From NCBI GenBank assembly GCA_029204225.1, contig CM055101.1, positions 57,968,920 to 58,032,919 on the forward strand: a DNA stretch of 64,000 nucleotides. The letters are read 5' to 3'. This stretch comes from Diphasiastrum complanatum. Lineage: Eukaryota; Streptophyta; Lycopodiopsida; Lycopodiales; Lycopodiaceae. The notes beneath the pieces were generated by a model that saw nothing but the letters and a program-made list of their open reading frames with translations, had not been told where the DNA came from and ran no database searches. A program made the position numbers and the translations under genes. Shown here piece by piece: positions 1 through 10,888 of this stretch. Each line of letters begins with the position of its first letter. Positions within the stretch are counted from its first letter, which is position 1.

Positions 1-666
1 AAATTATTCCTATCACTCAAGATAGCTCGAATTTGATGTCAATAAACCAAGATATATTTTGGCTTCTAATAGCTCAAATTTCATGCCTACCACTCAAAAG
101 TTCTCAAATATGATGCCTAACATGCGATTTGGTCTTTATCATTTAACATAATTCGTGAAGCAATCAAACTTGACCAATATGAATTTTTAGACACACAGAT
201 TGTTCAAGTTCAACTTGTTATTGATGGCATCGGTCCATATTGTTAGATTTTACAGTTTTTACCTTGTAAGTGTAAATGGTTTGATATCGATGTGGTTCTA
301 AACATCACGTGTGAAATATCATGTAAAAAGTTCAGATCCAATATATATACATTTCATGCAAGTCAATGTCAAATCTCCTAGATTGTAGGACCTATTTCCT
401 AATTTGTAAAAATCCAGAAGGTCAACACTAACCACCAATGATGAGTTAGAAATCAGTTTTGATCTAATTCATTAGCATAAGCTCTAAATGTGATGATGTA
501 ATTACTGTACAATTTATTTGGTTTGCTGTATATGGTTGTGATCGGGACGTGAACCGTTAGGATATCACTGATTCCGTAGCCGGCTACTTGGGTTAGCCAA
601 GTAGCCACACATAGGAAGAATTAGCCTGTACAGAGTTATTTGCAGTATTTGCTATACTTGGGGGGA
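1..666. other. AT-rich intergenic DNA, no gene seen
   Basis: No credible coding frame or RNA gene is visible. The stretch is AT-rich and directly precedes a possible LTR. A G-run just before the TG at 667 looks like a polypurine tract, so part of this DNA may belong to a retroelement. Confidence 0.5.
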
Positions 667-887
667 TGTCCAAAGTTTGTCGGTCGAACTTGGCCATATT
701 GGGCCCAACCTTAGTTTGACAAGTGGTAGTTTTAGGACACCTGCCTTTTCATGCAGTTTGTGAATATTCTATATGTACAATGTCTCTTTGTAATCTATTA
801 GCTTTTGTTGTGCCATCTTTGAGAGCTTGTGAGGAGTGTCTATGGTGATTGATTGATGTGATTTGCATACTACACTAGATCCTAACA
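667..887 (+). repeat. Possible short LTR (221 bp)
   Basis: The segment begins TGTCCAAAG and ends CCTAACA, the TG...CA form of an LTR. It lies about 10 bases before a sequence resembling the initiator-Met tRNA primer-binding site (TAGTATCAGAGC near 899-910). A purine run, GGGGGGA, stands immediately before the TG. No second copy occurs in the window, so the boundaries are inferred from motifs only and a partner LTR was not found. Confidence 0.35.
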
Positions 888-897
888 GAATTTTAAC

Positions 898-910
898 TTA
901 GTATCAGAGC
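898..910 (+). other. Primer-binding-site-like sequence
   Basis: TTAGTATCAGAGC differs at one position from the plant initiator-Met tRNA PBS TGGTATCAGAGC. It would prime minus-strand synthesis of a plus-oriented retroelement starting at the preceding LTR. Confidence 0.45.
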
Positions 911-3900
911 GTCTGGGTGATGCAGGTATGAACGATCCAGTGGAGCTATGAGATAGTGTCTTTCACCAAGAAAAATAGCACTCAGAGCGTCTCAAGAGAG
1001 AGGACTCCATATGGGGTATCGGCAGTCCGGATGGTAGGAGGCAACAAAGTTCCTTCGATCGGAGCTTCGGGGAATATCAGAACGATCGTCGTAGGTGGAT
1101 TCCGGGGAGAATTCACGAAAAATCTTGCAGTTTTGGTGGTTTCGGGGAAATCATCAGTGGTGGCTTCATAATTCACTGTGTGGATAGCCCTTTGGCACAA
1201 CGAGGCTTGCATGGATATACAAAGAGCAGCGATGGAGAGCCACAGCAATTTACAGGATCAAATTTGGTTGAAAACGGAAAAAATCTGGCAAATTTCCAGT
1301 TTCGTGGGGTGTTGATGGATTTTTGAGAAAATCGACTTGTTTGCAGTCAATACTGCATTAATTGGAGGACTGTAGATTGGATCAGATCACTAGAGGTAGG
1401 GCGACCTCAGTGGGCTAGGCAACTGCAAGAGGAATCTCAAGGAAAGCCTGAGTAAAGCTCATAATATCCTTCTCTTCAAAGCTGCTAGGGTTTGCAGGCA
1501 GAAAAATGAAAGGCTTTCTCTATAGGAGCCTGTTTCAGGATCTATAAGAATCTAGTGACCTAGTGATGTACGTTCACTATTTGGCTACCGTAGGGCCAAA
1601 ATTTGGGACAAGTTTTGGCTGGTGAAACCTGATATAGGACGGTACAATGAGGCATTATCGCTTCGAAATCATTATCACTAACTCCTGATAGGGTAACAGG
1701 GTGTTTGGAAGCGGTAAATGCAATATGGGGGCGAATGGTAGAGAAATTGTGTGGAGAAAGCTAGTATTGGCGATGGAAGTGCAGTTTGGCGGCGTGACTA
1801 CTCATCATTGGCGACAATTTTGAGAGGGCAAGCAATCACAGGTGAGAGGTAGGCATGGTATGGCAGTTACGGGTGAAAAATTCTCGTGATCAGGTTCAAC
1901 TCTTGGGGTTAGAACCAACAACGTCAAGTGGCATTTTGGAGGAACGCTCTCACAAGTATGATCGACAATGGCATTGTTGAGTTAGGTGATAGCTGCATTG
2001 ACAAATGCATCTATAGCTTGCAAATTTCTCATTTGGAGAGAAATATGGGCTAGCTTGGAGGTACACACATATTGGCGGTCACAGGTGATGAAAGTGCCAA
2101 TTGGAAACCATTGGGCAAGATAGCGGACTTGCATTGGACGAGCTGTGTGGGGGACACACAAAGGATGAAGAATGGGTCAATAATCACAATTTGGGTGCTC
2201 TTGGTGAGTGGTGAGTGTGATGATTTTGCGGTTTTGTAGTCGGTAAGTCATTTTTGATCAAGTCATAGTAGCTGTGGAGCAGTGTATCAGGTTTGTCATC
2301 AAAGAGATACACTTCAACTACCAGTTTGGATTAGTCAAGTCAATTTTCCATATTAGTATTGCGTCAAGGATGCAAATTCCAGTGATGACAGGGTGCCAAT
2401 CGTTTGGTTTGGGCCATGTAAGATCTCACAGGTTCACTTGGAGGGATATTGGCATGTCACGTCTTGTGAGGGACTTGATGGTGGCATTGGAGTTCACATC
2501 TCAATGTATTCACAGGGAATGGTTTGGAACCATTCACTTGAGCAGCTTGGAGCTAGCTTGGGGGAATACAGGTGGGGCACTACAGTAGATGCTCAGATCT
2601 TTGTGATCAGGGATGACATTGGGATACATGGCAGGGATAGCACTGCAGGATGACATGGGATGATCAAGGGGCAGCTATTTCATATTGGACTTGAGTCATT
2701 GGCATGGACAATACTTACAGGTGGGATTCATGATGGAATCAAAAGGCTGCAAACACAAATGGGCAAAGCGTGAAGCTTTGGGAGCCAACTCTAGGTTGGA
2801 GAGCTGATGGAGATATAGAGGGGTGTGATCGGAGGGCAAACACTATGGTGAGTGTTTTGTTAGCGATCTACTTGAGGGGAAACTGATGGCGAGGACTTCA
2901 TGGTGTGCTTATTTGGGAGTACAGGTTGGCGTTACAACAGGGGGCCAGTCATTGGCATTGGCATCGATGGGGAGGCATATATCATCACGGGCGTGGATAA
3001 GCTGTCTATAGCTTTCATGCATTTGGCTGTATTTGCAGGAGTCTAGGCTTGGCACAGGTGTTGGAATCTCTATGGTGCAGTTTCTCAGGTGGTGAGATAA
3101 GAGATAAGCCTAGAGAAAGTCACTCAGAGCCATATACCTTAGTACGATCAGGGAGGCAGCGGTCTCGGGATCCCATGAGTGGTGACTCAGGGATAGGCTT
3201 GCGTTGGCATGGTCTCAGGTGGCACATAGCTAGGGAGAGCGAGCAGCTGCTAGGAGCCAGGTGGAGCTAGTGATGCTTTGGCATTCGACTTGTCTAGCAG
3301 GCTGGTGACCAAGATCGGAGACATCAGGTGAGCATAGTATGTGGATGATGAGTCCATTGGGGTGGCACTTAGGGAGATACTATAGTTGCTCAGGTATGAT
3401 ATTACATTTGATGTATGGATGATGTTCTTCAACTGATGCATCATGTGGTGACCCAGGGATGGGTCAAGCCTACTTGGAGATAGGTGGCATGGAGTATACC
3501 TAGGGTGGTACATATCTTGAGGGCATGGAGTGCATTAAGGGTGATGTGGATCCAGCATGCCCATGGTTGTGAGCCAGCAGGGATGGAGATGGTTGCTCAT
3601 GGAGTGATAGCTGTTACTTTGGTGAGTGATCAGGTGAGCTGCATGGCTATATGCACGATGATCTCCAGGTCGGCATCACATGTTATTTCTATCCATCATT
3701 ATTTGGTAAGCAGGATGCAGCTTTTGGTTTAAATCCAATTGGAGTATAGTTGCACTACAGGTGGACAGATTCTTGGGGAGCTATCAACGGGTAATGGATA
3801 CTTGGTGATCAAATGGTACAGGGTACAGGGTTCTGGAGCTATCCTACCTGATATGCGATGGATCGTGGGTGAGTTGTTCATCACGATAGTGGATCTAGAG

Positions 3901-4130
3901 TACATTTGCTTTGCTTTGGTTGACATGATGGATACATTGTGGAGATAAGGTCCTTGGTGGGAGGCCTATGTACTAGTCAAATCAGAGTTGGCAATGTCAA
4001 GCATGAGAAGTTGAGCCTACATGGGATGTAGGACAAGCAGATCATCATTAGTGTCTCCAGGAGATAGGTGAGCTACTTAGGTATAGCCTATGGTGAGGTT
4101 TTGCACAAAACTGAAAGGAATTGTGGAGCA
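911..4130 (+). mobile_element. Non-coding LARD-like internal region
   Basis: About 3.2 kb following the possible PBS holds no frame resembling Gag or Pol; the open frames near 956, 2274, 2393, 3049 and 3484 are short, overlap one another and resemble nothing I recognise. The plus strand is visibly richer in G than C, and words built on TGGCAT and CAGGTG recur. This fits the internal region of a large retrotransposon derivative (LARD), a non-autonomous class that keeps LTRs and PBS but lacks coding capacity. No downstream LTR was recognised, so the right end is approximate. Confidence 0.35.
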
Positions 4131-4259
4131 GCATGATATACATTGTAAAAAAAATGTGGTGGGAGTTGTGGCCAAAAAAATGAAGGTATGGTCAATGTTT
4201 TAAGACTATTTGCGCATACATTAGAATAATTAGAGATATTTGATCTTTACTAATTTTTG

Positions 4260-4840
4260 TATTTTGTTTTTTTGTTAATATTAGGATATATCAGAAATTG
4301 ACCATCACAGATTTAAAAAAAAAAGCTTCTTCAAAGATGATTCACAGGTGAGAAAAATATCTTTTGTTTAGATTATATAATAATGAAATTTTTGTAAATT
4401 TTATTCTATTAATGTAATTATGAAGTCTAATTTATCACATTTGTTTTTGTTACAGGTGTACGGGGTAGAAGATTTTGATTTACAAGACCAAGAAACTATT
4501 TTAATGTGATATTTTAATTTACGTACAATAGATGATTTGTACGACAAATTTAAAGAGCATTATGATAGTTTAAAGGATTTAAGAAAAAATCTACGTGTGA
4601 AAAACCGTTCGTACACTTGCATGAGAGAAGAATCAGTAGATTCCCTTTTGTATGAAGGCAAAATAGCTGTTCATAAAAAACAAAAGAGATGTTTGGTATT
4701 GGAGGACATTGAAGTGCATGTGTAAGTATGTTGGTTTTTGCCTTTGGTATAAAGACAAAATAGTTGTTCGTAAAAACAAAAGAGATTTGGAATTGGAGGA
4801 TATTGAAAGAATATGTAAGTATATTGATTTTTGGTTGTTA
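4260..4840 (+). pseudogene. Possible exon remnants of an unidentified gene
   Basis: Two protein-like pieces flank intron-like AT-rich DNA: one ending at a CAG/GTGAG junction near 4348, and one beginning after TTACAG near 4456 and running to about 4720. The second contains a charged helical stretch (DDLYDKFKEHYDSLKDLRKN) and has an in-frame TGA near 4507. It ends at a good splice-donor-like GTAAGTAT, and that exon-end plus donor is imperfectly duplicated in tandem (4644-4739 and 4740-4834). I do not recognise the family. It may be a gene fragment or part of a transposon. Confidence 0.3.
4644..4834 (+). repeat. Imperfect tandem duplication, ~96 bp period
   Basis: Two adjacent units share AAAAACAAAAGAGAT, TTGGAGGA.ATTGAA and TGTAAGTAT.TTG at the same spacing. 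Each ends with a donor-like GTAAGTAT. The second copy has diverged by scattered substitutions and small indels. Confidence 0.75.
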
Positions 4841-7800
4841 TGATTCGAGTTACATGATTTCGTTCTTTGCCTAGAATCGTCATGCAACGACTGTGTTTCA
4901 AAAGTGCAGTCTTTTGTAAGCAATCAGCGCTTTCTCTGTTTTATCATCAATTGTTTGTTTCAGCAAGTTATCAGATTTTTTGTGAATGAGTGACATCATG
5001 ATACGATATTTCAAAAAGAGCTGGAAATAATTATGTTGTTCAATTGAATTTATGAAAACCCTCTTCAAATACAAAAACAGTGATTGTACCAGCTCTCTTG
5101 GTTGAGAGTTTTCTCCGACGGTATCTGACTTTCCAGGTTTTTGGTCATTCATATTTAAGTGGCTTGTTTTAGTATTCCATGCTTGTTGTTTGTTCTCTAA
5201 TTCACCAAATTTATGCAACTTGTGCATTAGACATCTACATGAGATTTCGGGCTTGCAACTGTAGTTATGTTATTGAGCTCATGTTAATACAACAGATGAA
5301 AAATTGGGTCAGCTAACCTGTAACTGGATCTAGATAGCAGAGACAAGTTCTAATTTCAAGAATGCAAGCTTTGACACCATGGCTTGTGGGATCTCTCTCA
5401 TTGTATTCTCCAGTTTTTGCATCCTTGATTTTACCATGCAAATCTAACCTGCGACTGTAGGGCATCTTGCCGACGAATTACTTTTTCTCTACTTGCTTCA
5501 ACTGTACAGGTGCTGATTCTGAATGTTAGTCAGAAAATAATTTTGAGAATGTGCTGATTCAATCCATTCTTGTTGTAGTAGCTCACATTTATTGGGCCTT
5601 AGAAACTAAATTCAATTATGATATGACATCATTATGAGCCAACTCCCATTTCTTTTTTCAGGATCTATCAAATTTCGTTTCTCCATCTGAGTCATAGCGA
5701 TGATCTGCGTGATCAATTAAATGCTCATTCACAACTATGTGAGTTGTTCGCAACTGTGCGACTTTCTACAACATCGTCATACCACTTTAGTTTTTTGTAA
5801 CGGGACGAGCTTCTGTTGGCAAATCCAAGTACTCAGATTTTCAGATTTCTGTTGGATAATCAGGTGCTCAGTTTGCCAGTTATCTGATAACAACGTTTTT
5901 GTCGCTTTCTGTATGAACTTGATATTGTCTCTTTTTTTTTGGCCTGTCATTTTTCTTTGTTTAGAGGCACGTATTTCCAAAATATTAGATTGCAGATTTA
6001 AGTATGGCCTCATAAAGTTCTTTAATAAGCTTGTCTGTTTTTAGCATTGAATGAACATCCGTTCATGATTTTTGATGACCATAAATTTTCCCAGGATGAT
6101 TATGGCCTTTGTGCGCAACTTTGTAGTATAGTGAAACAATGATTCTTCAATACAGAAATTTTTAGCTCCTTTGGGTTTTTTATTCACCAAAGTTTGTGCA
6201 ATGGGTGAATTTTGAGGTTTGGGACGGTCTTGCATAGTTGCAGAAGTACTTGAACATTGACTGGATCTGTAAGCAGGATTTTTGATATTGATGTCATCAA
6301 TCGCATATCCAACCTTCTTCATCATCAGAAGATTCTTATCAATAATTACTTCTCGCAGTATGTGATCAGCATTCCACCTACTTTATCTGTATTGAGAGCT
6401 ATGTAGGTTTGATATATTGTTGATCAAACAGCTGCCTTTGCATGTAGTAGCAATTTGACTTGATGAATCTTCTTCTAATCTAGATCTTTATATAACTTAA
6501 ATTCTCAGTTCTGAGTTAATATTTTGCTGTTTATGGAAGACTATTTATGTCGTGATAGTATTTTGGATTGAGATTGTCTATAAAGCACAAAGCAATCATA
6601 TGATGTATTTGTTTGACGTAAATTACGTTGTGCCAAGAACCTGTTTATGAGATTTTGAGATGGGCCAAAACCTGAAGTGATGGCCGACGACGGATTGGCT
6701 ATGGAGCTCCCTCAGTCTTGGCAGGTTTCTTTGGCATATGCTTCCACGCTCGAAATCATAGCTATGAGAGGTATTTGAGGGGAGAGTTTGACTAGAGCTC
6801 TTTCTATACAAAAGGCAATCAATGCTATGAAGAAGTGGATTTTATGGAATGTAGTACATGTCTGCAACTGTGTTGTGAAAGCAGATGTTAACAGTTAACG
6901 GTGTATTCTTAGAAGCCATCATTTAAACACTCTTTCGCTGATCAGAGCAAACACACTTGCTGATTGAAGCTCCAACACCCCATCGCAACCACTAGTAGGG
7001 ACGTTGCTTGTCTACACCTTGAAAAAGCCTTCATCGCTGCTGACAGAAACTTCCTCATCGCTTGACAGCCCTATCTATACCTGAGCAATAAGTGATTTCT
7101 AGAAGGACAAAACAAAGAAACGTTGCTCAACACTTCCTAAAAGACAAAATTGTTGTCATTGGCATTTCTTGGAAGGGTAACAGATTGGATTGGAAATAGC
7201 TGGAGTTAGTTGCCATACAAAACATCTTTGAAGATAATTTTCATCCGTGTGGAAGAAGAGAGATTCTTAATAAAAAAAGTTTTCTCACTTAAATTTTCAG
7301 GATCGTTATATATAAGAGAATTTTTACAGTAAAGTGATTTTTTGCTTACAGTGAGTGAATTTTTTTTACATCAGGTAATATTTTTTTACTGATGGTAGAA
7401 ACATCTCTCATTGTTTTACCTGTGCTAAAACAATTTCTTAAGAGGAACCTTACAGAGTGTGAACTTGCTACAGCTGTCATATTCTTGCAATTAAGGTTAC
7501 TTCAAAATACACTGCAAATTTTTTTGAGGTGCTTTACGCTGAGATGAAAAAACTGGAAAATGATGGATTTCGGCTGCCATTCGTACCACTGATGATAAGG
7601 TATTAGCTTGGTATTGTGCGAGTAGATAACAGAACACACGTTCACAAAACTAACAAGACACACTAGACATCTACAATCTCAGAGACGATACACCGTATCT
7701 GATACGATTCGCAAAAATCAAAGTCATCATGCGCACATTCATCATGACTGAAAACCTTTGGAAGGCTAAGTAGTATATTACTAATAGCAAAACTTAATAC

Positions 7801-7980
7801 AGAGTCTCTCTAAGTCGTGTCCGTCGGCATTCAAGTGCTTCATAATTATGGACACTGTACTCATTCTTATTGGTTGCAGGAACGCGACAAGCGGATCAAG
7901 GAAATTGAGCTATAGCCTATACGTATGTTGTTCGAGCATCTGATGTGCTCTATTATCTCGCATGTACCATGCCGTTGCAA
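4841..7980. other. Non-coding region upstream of the sHSP 3' end
   Basis: No long frame with recognisable domains. Short coding-like pieces on the plus strand near 7520-7600 and 7880-7912 (the latter after a TTGCAG acceptor-like site, ending in TAG) could be terminal exons of the gene whose debris begins at 4260, but frames do not join convincingly. The rest is AT-rich DNA with nothing assignable. Confidence 0.4.
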
Positions 7981-7981
7981 T

Positions 7982-8637
7982 TTAGCTGGAGATTTCGATG
8001 GGCTTCACTTCGTGCTTAGGTTTCTCGATTTTGGGAACAGTGACGGTGAGTACTCCATCCTCGACCTTCGCCTTCACTTCCTCCACTTTCGCATTTTCTG
8101 GTAAGCGGAAGCGTCGCAAAAAACTGCCCTGCGTTCGCTCCACCCGATGCCATTTGTCTGTCTTCTCCACCTCCTCTTTCTTGCGTTCTCCGCTTATTTG
8201 TAGCGTACGTCCATCTTCCACCTGAACCTTTACGTCTTCCTTTTTCAACCCTGAAATCCGATACAGCCACAAATTATCACGACACATTCAATAGATTCAG
8301 ATAAATCGGACAAGACGAACAACAAAAACTACTAATCATGAAAATTCTCGGCAATAAGCCAGGTTGAGAAAGGTTATTCAACATTATGAGCACAAAGTCA
8401 TGAGGTATATGCCGAGATCAGTAACAATGAAGTACCTGGTAGATCGGCTTTGAAAATGTGAGCCTCCGGAGTTTCAAGCCAGTCTACTCGAGTACAGGCA
8501 ATGGCGCTCACATCCTGGGCAAACTGTCGAGAAGGTGCGTTGTCCAACAGAGGAAATCTGTCAAAAGGCTCCAAAAATCTATCCAAGGGATCAAAAATAC
8601 TTTGATCTCGTCCAAAGAAGAATGGGGTCAAAGCCAT
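7982..8637 (-). CDS. Class I cytosolic small heat-shock protein (HSP20 family), two exons
   Basis: An ATP-independent chaperone that holds unfolding proteins during heat stress, forming oligomers in the cytosol. Exon 1 is 8637-8436, the intron 8435-8251 (GT...AG), and exon 2 8250-7982. The joined frame is 471 nt, 156 residues, the usual class I length. The start chosen is the ATG at 8637, because MALTPFF is the classic class I N-terminus; an in-frame ATG eight codons upstream adds residues unlike the family. The N-terminal arm has repeated FDP-type motifs, then the alpha-crystallin domain from about residue 50 ([16 protein letters not shown]), consensus II near the end with GVLTVTVPK, and a C-terminal I-x-I motif (IEI) for oligomer contacts. 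No disabling change is visible. Only the intron is unusual, since most plant class I sHSP genes lack one. Confidence 0.93.
8251..8435 (-). other. 185-bp intron in the sHSP gene
   Basis: On the minus strand the junctions read CCAG/GTACTT and ATTTCAG/GGTTG. Splicing restores the family-conserved LPG-(L/V)-KKEDV segment in frame at the start of the alpha-crystallin domain; reading through the intron replaces it with unrelated residues and a stop. Phase 1 intron (after the first base of the Gly codon). Confidence 0.88.
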
Positions 8638-8768
8638 ATCCAGCCAAAAGAGGTAAAACAACTTCCTTCTCAGAAATGAATTGCTGTCTGCGATTGCTAA
8701 GATATTCTAGATGGCGAGAGTTGATGAATTGAGAATCCTGAATGTAGAGATTATATCAATTACTATGA

Positions 8769-8886
8769 CCGCGTAGCTGTAGATACCTCGTCGAGAACTC
8801 ACTGAAATATTGCAAGCTATGGAAGAACCGCGTAGCTGTAGATACCTCGTCGAGAACTCACTGAAATATTGCAAGCTATGGAAGAA
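8769..8886 (-). repeat. Perfect 59-bp tandem duplication upstream of sHSP
   Basis: Units 8769-8827 and 8828-8886 are identical over all 59 bases. They lie 130-250 bp upstream of the sHSP start codon, in the promoter or 5' UTR. Each unit contains CGAGAACTCACTGAAATATT, which has GAA-type half-sites but no perfect GAAnnTTC heat-shock element. Confidence 0.95.
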
Positions 8887-8942
8887 TGAGGACTATGAGA
8901 AATCTATATGTAGAGAGACGATGTATTGTTGTAACGTGCGAG

Positions 8943-8955
8943 AGGATATATAGAA
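8943..8955 (-). promoter_or_regulatory. Candidate TATA box for sHSP
   Basis: The minus strand reads CTATATATCC here, about 310 bp upstream of the start codon. This would put the duplicated 59-bp units inside a long 5' UTR. A weaker AT-rich alternative (GATATAATC) sits nearer, around 8747-8756. Neither can be settled without transcript ends. Confidence 0.35.
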
Positions 8956-8986
8956 TAGAAGCATGGATGAAGAAAGCACTAGAAAG

Positions 8987-9021
<35 letters not shown>

Positions 9022-9353
9022 TGTAGAAGACTCCAGAAAAGTAGCCCCTTTTGGCAGTTGAGGTCACGAGTAAAGGAACCTAATGGGGGCCTACAAGAGA
9101 CTTGATGGGAAAGATGGGCAAAAGCATAGAAATGAAACCCACAATATTTTAAAAAAATTGATATCACGAAAATTTTGACAATTATTTAAATGCGCCTTTA
9201 ATGATTAATAGTCTTCAAATAATCGAGAAACTTTAAATTGTGCAAGTTTGTTTTTTTATTATAACTCAAAACAGGTTTCCCTACTAGCATTGCCTCTCTT
9301 CACCATAGGATAGTGGCCAAAAACGCCATTATAATGACGTGGATGAAAACATA
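8949..9353. repeat. Local duplication, copy 1 (upstream of sHSP)
   Basis: This segment begins AGAATAGAAGCATGGATGAA and matches 10182-10513 along its length, with a GA tract, a shared GATGGGAAAGATGGG block and the shared AT-rich tail TGCGCCTTTAATGA. The copies have diverged by many substitutions and small indels. No terminal inverted repeats are evident, so it may be either a segmental duplication or a non-autonomous element. Confidence 0.85.
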
Positions 9354-9436
9354 TTACCACTTTAAATAACTTTTATCAACAATAACCACCTCGAATAATT
9401 TGTAGTACTAAGGAAAATCATTAAAATATGATTGAA

Positions 9437-9439
<3 letters not shown>

Positions 9440-9520
<81 letters not shown>
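9440..9520. repeat. Compound (TC)n(AC)n microsatellite
   Basis: A run of TC dinucleotides passes directly into a run of CA dinucleotides, about 80 bp in all. A separate (GA)n tract of about 30 bp lies at 8989-9019. Confidence 0.95.
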
Positions 9521-9521
<1 letters not shown>

Positions 9522-9529
9522 TTATGAGC

Positions 9530-10180
9530 TAGGAGAATCTAATTTTTGTTCCCCGTGCTTTTTCTTTTTGCCTATAAATAGTTTGTGTGACATTGCCACA
9601 TTAAAACCATTTTGCCCAAAATCAAACCATGTAGAGCCTCGCGATTACCATGAAAATTTGTCAAGCGAGGCTTGATGGGCAAAACAAAGGCCCTACTTAT
9701 GTGCTAGCAAAATGCATGGCAATTGCCTATACGTGTAGTTGTGAATATTAGTATGTTATTAGTAAACAAAGAAAGAAAATGAATATCGTGTACCAACAAT
9801 ATTACTATTGGATGTATAGGATGTACACCTTGTTAAACAAGACCACTATAGCCTTGGTGGTATCCAATATCATACTCTGCATTATTGTATTTTCCTCCAA
9901 AATCTTCAATTTACATCAATTATTTAGTAAATATCTCTCTCAAATCTCTTTCTCTCTCCATCAATTTATTTCTCTTTCTCTCCTTTCATGGAAGAATGAA
10001 GAAGACCCGCAAAACAAAAAGTGGGGAACCGACAATTTGTAAACCAATGCTGAAAAGATAAAGGTTGCATTAGCAACATCAATCACAAAATTGACATTCT
10101 ACACACTAGAAATCAAGATATCTTGAGAAATATGAAAGAGATGGACATAGAAACACAAGAGATGAATTCTCCACAAAGGT
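9530..10180. other. AT-rich spacer, no gene seen
   Basis: The frame at 9779-10042 encodes a Ser/Leu-rich peptide with no recognisable motif and is probably chance. Nothing else is assignable between the two copies of the local duplication. Confidence 0.5.
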
Positions 10181-10181
10181 A

Positions 10182-10513
10182 GAATAGAAGCATGGATGAA
10201 GAAAGCTCTAGAGAGAGAGAGAGAGAGACTCTTGAATGCGGAATGTAATGGTTGCCCTCCAAGAGACTGATGGGAAAGATGGGTAAAAGCATATAAAAAT
10301 GAAACCGACAAAATTTAAAAAAAATTGATATCACAAAAATTTTGACGATTATTTACATGCGCCTTTAATGAGTGATAGTCTTCAAAAAATCAAGAAGCTT
10401 TAAATTGTGCAAGTTTCTTTTTTGGTGTAACTCAAGACAGGTTTTCCTAACGTTGCCTCTTTTCACTACACGATGGTGGCCAAGAAGGCCATTATAATGA
10501 CATGGATGCAAAC
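10182..10513. repeat. Local duplication, copy 2, cut by an LTR
   Basis: This is the second copy of the block at 8949-9353. Homology runs up to the sequence matching CATGGATG.AAACAT and stops where the LTR begins (TGTTGTGACGAGC at 10515), which suggests that a Gypsy element landed in this copy after the duplication. Confidence 0.85.
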
Positions 10514-10514
10514 A

Positions 10515-10874
10515 TGTTGTGACGAGCACGTAACCAGTGCCGAACCCTAGAGAACACAGGAGGTCAGATACCACAGTCAGGGTCATGTCTAGTGTATACG
10601 ACCAACAGGGCAAGACAATGTGAGTAGTGTGCGCCGACGCGGTCCATAGCCATGGCGGGCCTAACACAGCCTAGGCACCTGCCAGCAGGATAGGGCCCCA
10701 CATTGGGTCTCGACGTGCAGTCAGCCACGTGAGTGCCACGTGGCCGACACTTGGTAGTATGCATGCTATTAGTTCTCACACTAGGCTAAGAGGGGCTTGC
10801 TCCATTTTAGGAAGTAGGCAAGGTTGGGTGGATCAGTTAGTGTTGGCCCTACTGTGGTGTTGAGATCTCTAACA
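10515..10874 (+). repeat. Gypsy 5' LTR (360 bp), element H
   Basis: It begins TGTTGTGACGAG and ends ATCTCTAACA. It matches the inverted LTR at 29861-30217 along its length (shared GTAACCAGTGCCGAACCCTA and the CAGATACCACAGTCAGG.TCATG region). The PBS follows immediately. The two LTRs belong to the same Gypsy family but to different insertions in opposite orientations. Confidence 0.9.
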
Positions 10875-10888
10875 TTGGTATCAAAGCC
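10875..10888 (+). other. Primer-binding site (initiator-Met tRNA type)
   Basis: TTGGTATCAAAGCC abuts the LTR end. It differs from the usual TGGTATCAGAGCC at one base. Confidence 0.85.

Noticed and set aside
2274-2653. Two overlapping ORFs in the 1-4 kb tract as genes
   Set aside because: Different frames of one G-rich stretch, no motifs, no conserved start context.
7998-8225. Plus-strand and alternative-frame ORFs antisense to the sHSP gene
   Set aside because: Shadow frames of exon 2; the minus-strand frame has the alpha-crystallin motifs.
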